Assembly (NCBI GenBank): GCA_022747635.1
Contig: JAKTNV010000005.1
Coordinates: forward strand, 45,253,013 to 45,317,012
Direction of reading: 5' to 3'
Source: Hetaerina americana
Lineage: Eukaryota > Arthropoda > Insecta > Odonata > Calopterygidae
Length of the DNA: 64,000 nucleotides
How positions within the stretch are numbered: position 1 is the first letter of the stretch; each line of letters opens with the position of its first letter. The position numbers were made by a program, and so were the translations under genes. The notes below the pieces were generated by a model that saw nothing but the letters and a program-made list of their open reading frames with translations, had not been told where the DNA came from and ran no database searches. Positions 60,573 through 64,000 of this stretch are shown one piece after another.

Positions 60573-63346
60573 ATCTAGGTAATCATAGGAATAAGTCGAT
60601 TAAGTTAGGAAATGGTGATTCGATTTTGGAAAAGGCGAGTTGGACAGCCAAATTCTGCGAACCAAATTCGATCAAGGAAGATGTAAATAGTGGAGTAAAG
60701 GATTGTATAGAGAAAGGAAGGGAGATAAACTCAGATGGGCCAGATGAAACATCTGCTCCTGGGTCGAGTTGGACAGCCAACATCCACCACCCATCTGAGG
60801 CGTTGGCAAAGATCAAGGATGAAGAAATCTACAGATCGAGGTGGACAGCCAACCTCTATCGATCTGGCCAATGCAATGGAGCTATCAGGAAAAGCTCTCC
60901 AGCTGAGCAGTCGAGACGGACGGCCGACCTCCACTGCAAAGCTGATATTTGCTGTCCATCCGTTGATTTCGCCGAGCCGAGCGGGTCAGCCCGTCTCCGC
61001 CCACCAAATCAACCGCATATGGGGCAGAAGGCGCATTGGTCGACGGAGTCAGCTCCGCTCTGCCAATCCGTTTGGTCGGAAAAAAGCGAAAGGGTTAAGT
61101 CTTTGGTAGGATCGAACAGGCCAGCCTGTCTCCAGCCGCCAAAGCAAGCAGAGAGTGTGATATACCCTGTAACCATTGAGGACAAACCTGATAGGCTGTG
61201 TCCGGTTCAGGGAGGGGGAGTCGGCGTGGAGTCCACGCCTAGAGTGAATTTAGCGAGTGTGACGGCAGGGCTAGTAATCAATAAGGAGAAGAGCGAGTTT
61301 TGTTGTACCAGGGCTGCATATCTTGGATATCTGTTAGACGCAGAGGGAATTAGACCAGATCCGGAAAAGATAGCTCCAGTCGTGAATTATCCAGCACCAT
61401 CTAACCTCAAACAACTAAGACGATTTCTTGGTATGATTGGATGGTACGCTCGGTTCATAAAGGACGATTCGGAAATCAAGCTTCCACTGGTCAAGTTATT
61501 GCACAAAGGTCAAGAGTGGGAATGGACAGAGGAACAGCAGAAAGCGTTTGAGACATACAAAAGGGCCATTACAGAAGCCCCGGTCTTGGCAAGGCCGGAC
61601 TTCTCTAAACCCTTCATCGTACAAACTGATGCGAGTAGTGAAGCAATTGGAGGTGTTCTTTCTCAAGTGAATGAGGACGGAGAACATCCAATCGTTTATG
61701 TCAGCCGAGTTCTCACATCAGCTGAGAAAAACTATACGACGACAGAGAGAGAGTTATTAGCTATTCTATGGGCCATAAAAAAACTAAGGCCTTATTTAGA
61801 GGGCTACAAGTTCCTCGTGATCACAGACCACTCCGCACTTCAATACCTGCGAAATCTCAAGGAACCTACGGGTAGGCTCGCGAGATGGGCGCTGGAGTTG
61901 CAGCAGTGGGACTTCGAGGTGGTGCATCGTCGAGGTAAAATCCATGATTTGCCTGATGCACTATCTCGTATGTACGAGCAACTATCTGGCGAAGAGAAGA
62001 TCGCTGAAATTACGGAAGTAAAGGATGAGGACCACCAACGCAGAGTCGAGGAAGTCACCAAATATCCGGAGAGGTATAAAAATTGGAAGGTCGAAGTGGG
62101 CCACTTGTATCGTTACAAGTACGATGAGCTGCTCGATCCAATCGCTGATTGTGAAGAGGGCTGGAAACTCGTGCTTCCAAAAGAATGTCGAGAGCGGGTC
62201 ATAAGGGATGCCCATTGTGAACCTTCATCGGGCCACCTCGGAGTGGAAAAGACATTCGATCGAGTCGTACGAGATTACTATTGGAGAGGGGCCTATCACG
62301 ACATTCACAACTTTGTGAGGCAATGTCAGGACTGTCAACAGTTCAAAACGTCGCAGCAAGCGCCTCAGGGACTATTGGGTAAAAGAACGGTAGAGAGACC
62401 ATGGAGCGTCGTAGCAGCAGATCTCATGGAGTTTCCGCTTAGCAAAGCCAAGAACAAGTACTTAATAATCTTTCAGGACTTATTTTCAAGATGGGTGGAG
62501 CTAAAGGCGGTCAGAGCTGCTACGGGGGCCAACGTGGTTAAAGCACTTGAGGAGCTTGTCCTATTTCGCTGGGGAACGCCGGAGTATCTCTTGACAGATA
62601 ATGGAAAAGAGTTTGATAACAAATGCGTAAGAGAAGCATTGGCAGAGTATGGAATAACGCATACAACAACGCCTCCATACCATGCTCAGGCAAACCCAGT
62701 GGAAAGATCCAATCGAACGCTGAAGACGGCCATCGCGATGTTTGTAGAAAAAGACCATAGAGACTGGGATCAGCATTTACACGAACTAAGGCATGCAGTC
62801 AACACCGCGAAGCAGGCCTCGACTAAGATCTCGCCAGCCTACTTGAACTTCGGAAGGCATCCACTGCCAGTGAAGAGTTTGCGGCGCGAGCTTGAGAAGG
62901 GGGAAGGCATAGAGAGCAGATTGGATCCACAAGCGTGGAAAAAGAGGGCCGATAGGTTAGGCTTATTACGAGATCTAGTAGCCGAGAACATAGAGAAAGC
63001 TCAGGAAAAACAGGCGCGAGCGTATAATAAGGGTAGAAGAAACATCGAATTTAATGTAGGAGACCTAGTAATGCGTAGGACCCACCATCTGTCCAGTGGG
63101 ATTGATAGGTTTTCAGCCAAGCTAGCCCCTAAATTTGAAGGACCAATCGCGATACTAAAAAAACTGTCTCCAACAGTCTATATAGTAGAAACGCGTTCCA
63201 ATAAGCAAAACGCGAAAGTAGATATTGGTGACTTGAAAAGATATATAGCACCAAGATCCACTCGTCAAAGTGGTGAGTCCTCCGAGCGCCAAGCCCACGG
63301 AGCACACTCTCAAAAAAAGTTCCTTATGAATTTTGGTATTATGTAA
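60467..63346 (+). CDS. pol: Truncated Pol: RT thumb, RNase H, integrase
   Basis: 959 codons, uninterrupted, -1 frame relative to gag, so presumably made by frameshifting. Residues 1-260 have no protease motif. From 268 (GLVINKEKSEF, LGYLLDAEGI, FLGMIGWYARFI) it is the tail of reverse transcriptase only. The fingers and palm with the Y-x-D-D active site are absent. RNase H at about 380-500: D388 in QTDAS, E427/E429 in TEREL, D454 in ITDH, D497 in DALSR. Integrase follows: zinc-binding H583, H590, C620, C623; catalytic D652, D711 (TDNGKEF) and E746 (NPVERSNRTLK); then a GPY/F-like module (KFEGPIAIL) at about 888-895. Integrase and RNase H look intact. Confidence 0.88.
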   Translation: MQTSVYSAGKRTSGESPSPSGFPANQSVEHETAELDLGNHRNKSIKLGNGDSILEKASWTAKFCEPNSIKEDVNSGVKDCIEKGREINSDGPDETSAPGSSWTANIHHPSEALAKIKDEEIYRSRWTANLYRSGQCNGAIRKSSPAEQSRRTADLHCKADICCPSVDFAEPSGSARLRPPNQPHMGQKAHWSTESAPLCQSVWSEKSERVKSLVGSNRPACLQPPKQAESVIYPVTIEDKPDRLCPVQGGGVGVESTPRVNLASVTAGLVINKEKSEFCCTRAAYLGYLLDAEGIRPDPEKIAPVVNYPAPSNLKQLRRFLGMIGWYARFIKDDSEIKLPLVKLLHKGQEWEWTEEQQKAFETYKRAITEAPVLARPDFSKPFIVQTDASSEAIGGVLSQVNEDGEHPIVYVSRVLTSAEKNYTTTERELLAILWAIKKLRPYLEGYKFLVITDHSALQYLRNLKEPTGRLARWALELQQWDFEVVHRRGKIHDLPDALSRMYEQLSGEEKIAEITEVKDEDHQRRVEEVTKYPERYKNWKVEVGHLYRYKYDELLDPIADCEEGWKLVLPKECRERVIRDAHCEPSSGHLGVEKTFDRVVRDYYWRGAYHDIHNFVRQCQDCQQFKTSQQAPQGLLGKRTVERPWSVVAADLMEFPLSKAKNKYLIIFQDLFSRWVELKAVRAATGANVVKALEELVLFRWGTPEYLLTDNGKEFDNKCVREALAEYGITHTTTPPYHAQANPVERSNRTLKTAIAMFVEKDHRDWDQHLHELRHAVNTAKQASTKISPAYLNFGRHPLPVKSLRRELEKGEGIESRLDPQAWKKRADRLGLLRDLVAENIEKAQEKQARAYNKGRRNIEFNVGDLVMRRTHHLSSGIDRFSAKLAPKFEGPIAILKKLSPTVYIVETRSNKQNAKVDIGDLKRYIAPRSTRQSGESSERQAHGAHSQKKFLMNFGIM
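60635..61145 (+). repeat. Decayed repeat units in the gag-pol junction region
   Basis: A unit like TCGAGTTGGACAGCCAAC recurs at 60636, 60765, 60837 and 60911, giving SWTAKF, SWTANI, RWTANL and RRTADL in the pol frame (W or R at residues 59, 102, 126, 151). Weaker versions follow near 60980 (GSARLRPP) and 61115 (NRPACLQPP). The later spacing is 24-25 residues. It occupies the place where protease would be expected. Function unknown. Confidence 0.6.
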
Positions 63347-63838
63347 TAGGTCAGCATTGTGTGTTTGCCTCATGTTATCTTGTCTGTGTGTCAAAGTGAG
63401 CGATTTATTTTTCAATGATGTGAAAATCTCTGTCGGACATTATTGTTGTTATGGCACATAGCCCTTGAATTGTGGTGAACGAAAGTTTGCAAACGAGGTG
63501 TGATGTGTTTGAGCCGAGGACGTACTGCCTTTTATAGAGTGAATTATCTGAGCGAGTGATGCTTTTGTTGAAATTTTGTGAGAAATTCCCTTGGAATGTA
63601 TGAAAGATTCATGCCAAAAGTTTGTTCATACCAAATGTATTACTTGATGTTCATAGAGAATGTGGTTAAAATTAGAAAAAGTTGTGCTATCCATTTTCTA
63701 TCCAATAGCTGAAGACAGAATCTCAAAACTGAGTGAACTACTGGTAGAAATCTGTGAAATTGTTGTTATTATATTGTGTTCATAGGTTTCAGTTGCAGGC
63801 TCGTTTGTAAGCGGTCCACTCGGACGAGTGTCCGGCTT
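63347..63838 (+). other. Non-coding region between pol and the polypurine tract
   Basis: About 490 bp, AT-richer than the coding part, no open frame and therefore no envelope gene. Confidence 0.75.
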
Positions 63839-63850
63839 AGGGAGGGGGTA
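63839..63850 (+). promoter_or_regulatory. Polypurine tract
   Basis: AGGGAGGGGGTA directly before the 3' LTR. It primes plus-strand DNA synthesis. Confidence 0.85.
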
Positions 63851-64000
63851 TGTGACGTTGTGCTTGGCGCAGCGTCACTTGCCCAGTTCGAATACGCGCG
63901 CCCCTCTCGCGAGCCGTAGAACGGCGGGGCGCTATTTGTGGGCGCCGACAATGTATGTAAGAAAAAAAGAGGAGCGGAGCGCGCCGCGCGCGGAGAGTGC
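63851..64000 (+). repeat. 3' LTR, first 150 bp
   Basis: Identical by eye to 56908-57057 over the whole visible length. It is cut by the window end. Confidence 0.95.

Larger units (their letters stand above)
56908..64000 (+). mobile_element. Ty3/gypsy LTR retrotransposon, pol shortened, 3' end off-window
   Basis: Complete order: 5' LTR, primer site, leader, gag, pol (RNase H and integrase only, with the tail of reverse transcriptase), polypurine tract, 3' LTR start. The visible 150 bp of the two LTRs are identical, so the insertion is young. No envelope-like frame lies between pol and the 3' LTR. RNase H before integrase, and the type of zinc-knuckle gag, place it in Ty3/gypsy. Because protease and the reverse-transcriptase active site are missing, the element is non-autonomous. 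Confidence 0.92.

Noticed and set aside
63347..63838. Search for an envelope-like frame after pol
   Set aside because: No open frame of useful length on the plus strand. The element has two frames only.

Overview
This window looks like AT-rich, repeat-laden invertebrate nuclear DNA, most likely arthropod and probably insect. The evidence is the mix of transposons: mariner elements, Penelope-like elements (PLEs), RTE-type non-LTR remnants, tRNA-derived SINE-like pieces, a Ty3/gypsy LTR retrotransposon and long (TA)n tracts. I found no convincing host gene, tRNA or rRNA gene, and nothing prokaryotic. The species cannot be named from the sequence alone.

Layout. 1-6.8 kb: featureless AT-rich DNA. 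6.8-12.3 kb: a cluster of (TA)n tracts that enclose Penelope-like fragments. These include a 151-bp hairpin, a GIY-YIG endonuclease remnant, and two nearly identical PLE 3' ends facing each other as a large inverted repeat. Several of the 3' ends carry hammerhead-ribozyme-like cores. Two short MITEs of one family lie at 9.8 and 14.7 kb. 14.8-24.5 kb: unassigned DNA with a few GC-richer islands. 24.5-25.4 kb and 46.9-47.4 kb: two deletion derivatives of one mariner, in opposite orientations. 29.1-29.6 and 38.2-38.7 kb: two decayed RTE-type 3' ends. 32.97-34.47 kb: a dispersed repeat that contains a second mariner family and a 150-bp palindrome. 36.1 kb: a 99-bp palindrome. 38.9-39.7 kb: a very decayed mariner. 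39.8-40.06 kb: a 13-bp-TSD-flanked insertion made almost entirely of an inverted repeat with hammerhead-like cores. 43.2-43.5 kb: another PLE 3' end inside (TA)n. 49.1-49.8 kb: a SINE-like piece next to a mariner fragment. 55.0-56.3 kb: a SINE-like piece and a mariner with an inverted partial copy. 56.9-64.0 kb: a Ty3/gypsy element with a 5' LTR, a tRNA-Lys-type primer site, gag, a shortened pol, a polypurine tract and the start of the 3' LTR.

The most informative element is the LTR retrotransposon. The first 150 bp of its two LTRs are identical, which implies a recent insertion. Gag, RNase H and integrase are all open, yet the protease and the catalytic core of reverse transcriptase are missing from pol. 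It therefore probably moved with borrowed enzymes. The second theme is a family of palindromic, ribozyme-bearing PLE termini, most of them embedded in (TA)n tracts. One sits inside a clean 13-bp target duplication, which shows that such an inverted unit can insert as a unit.
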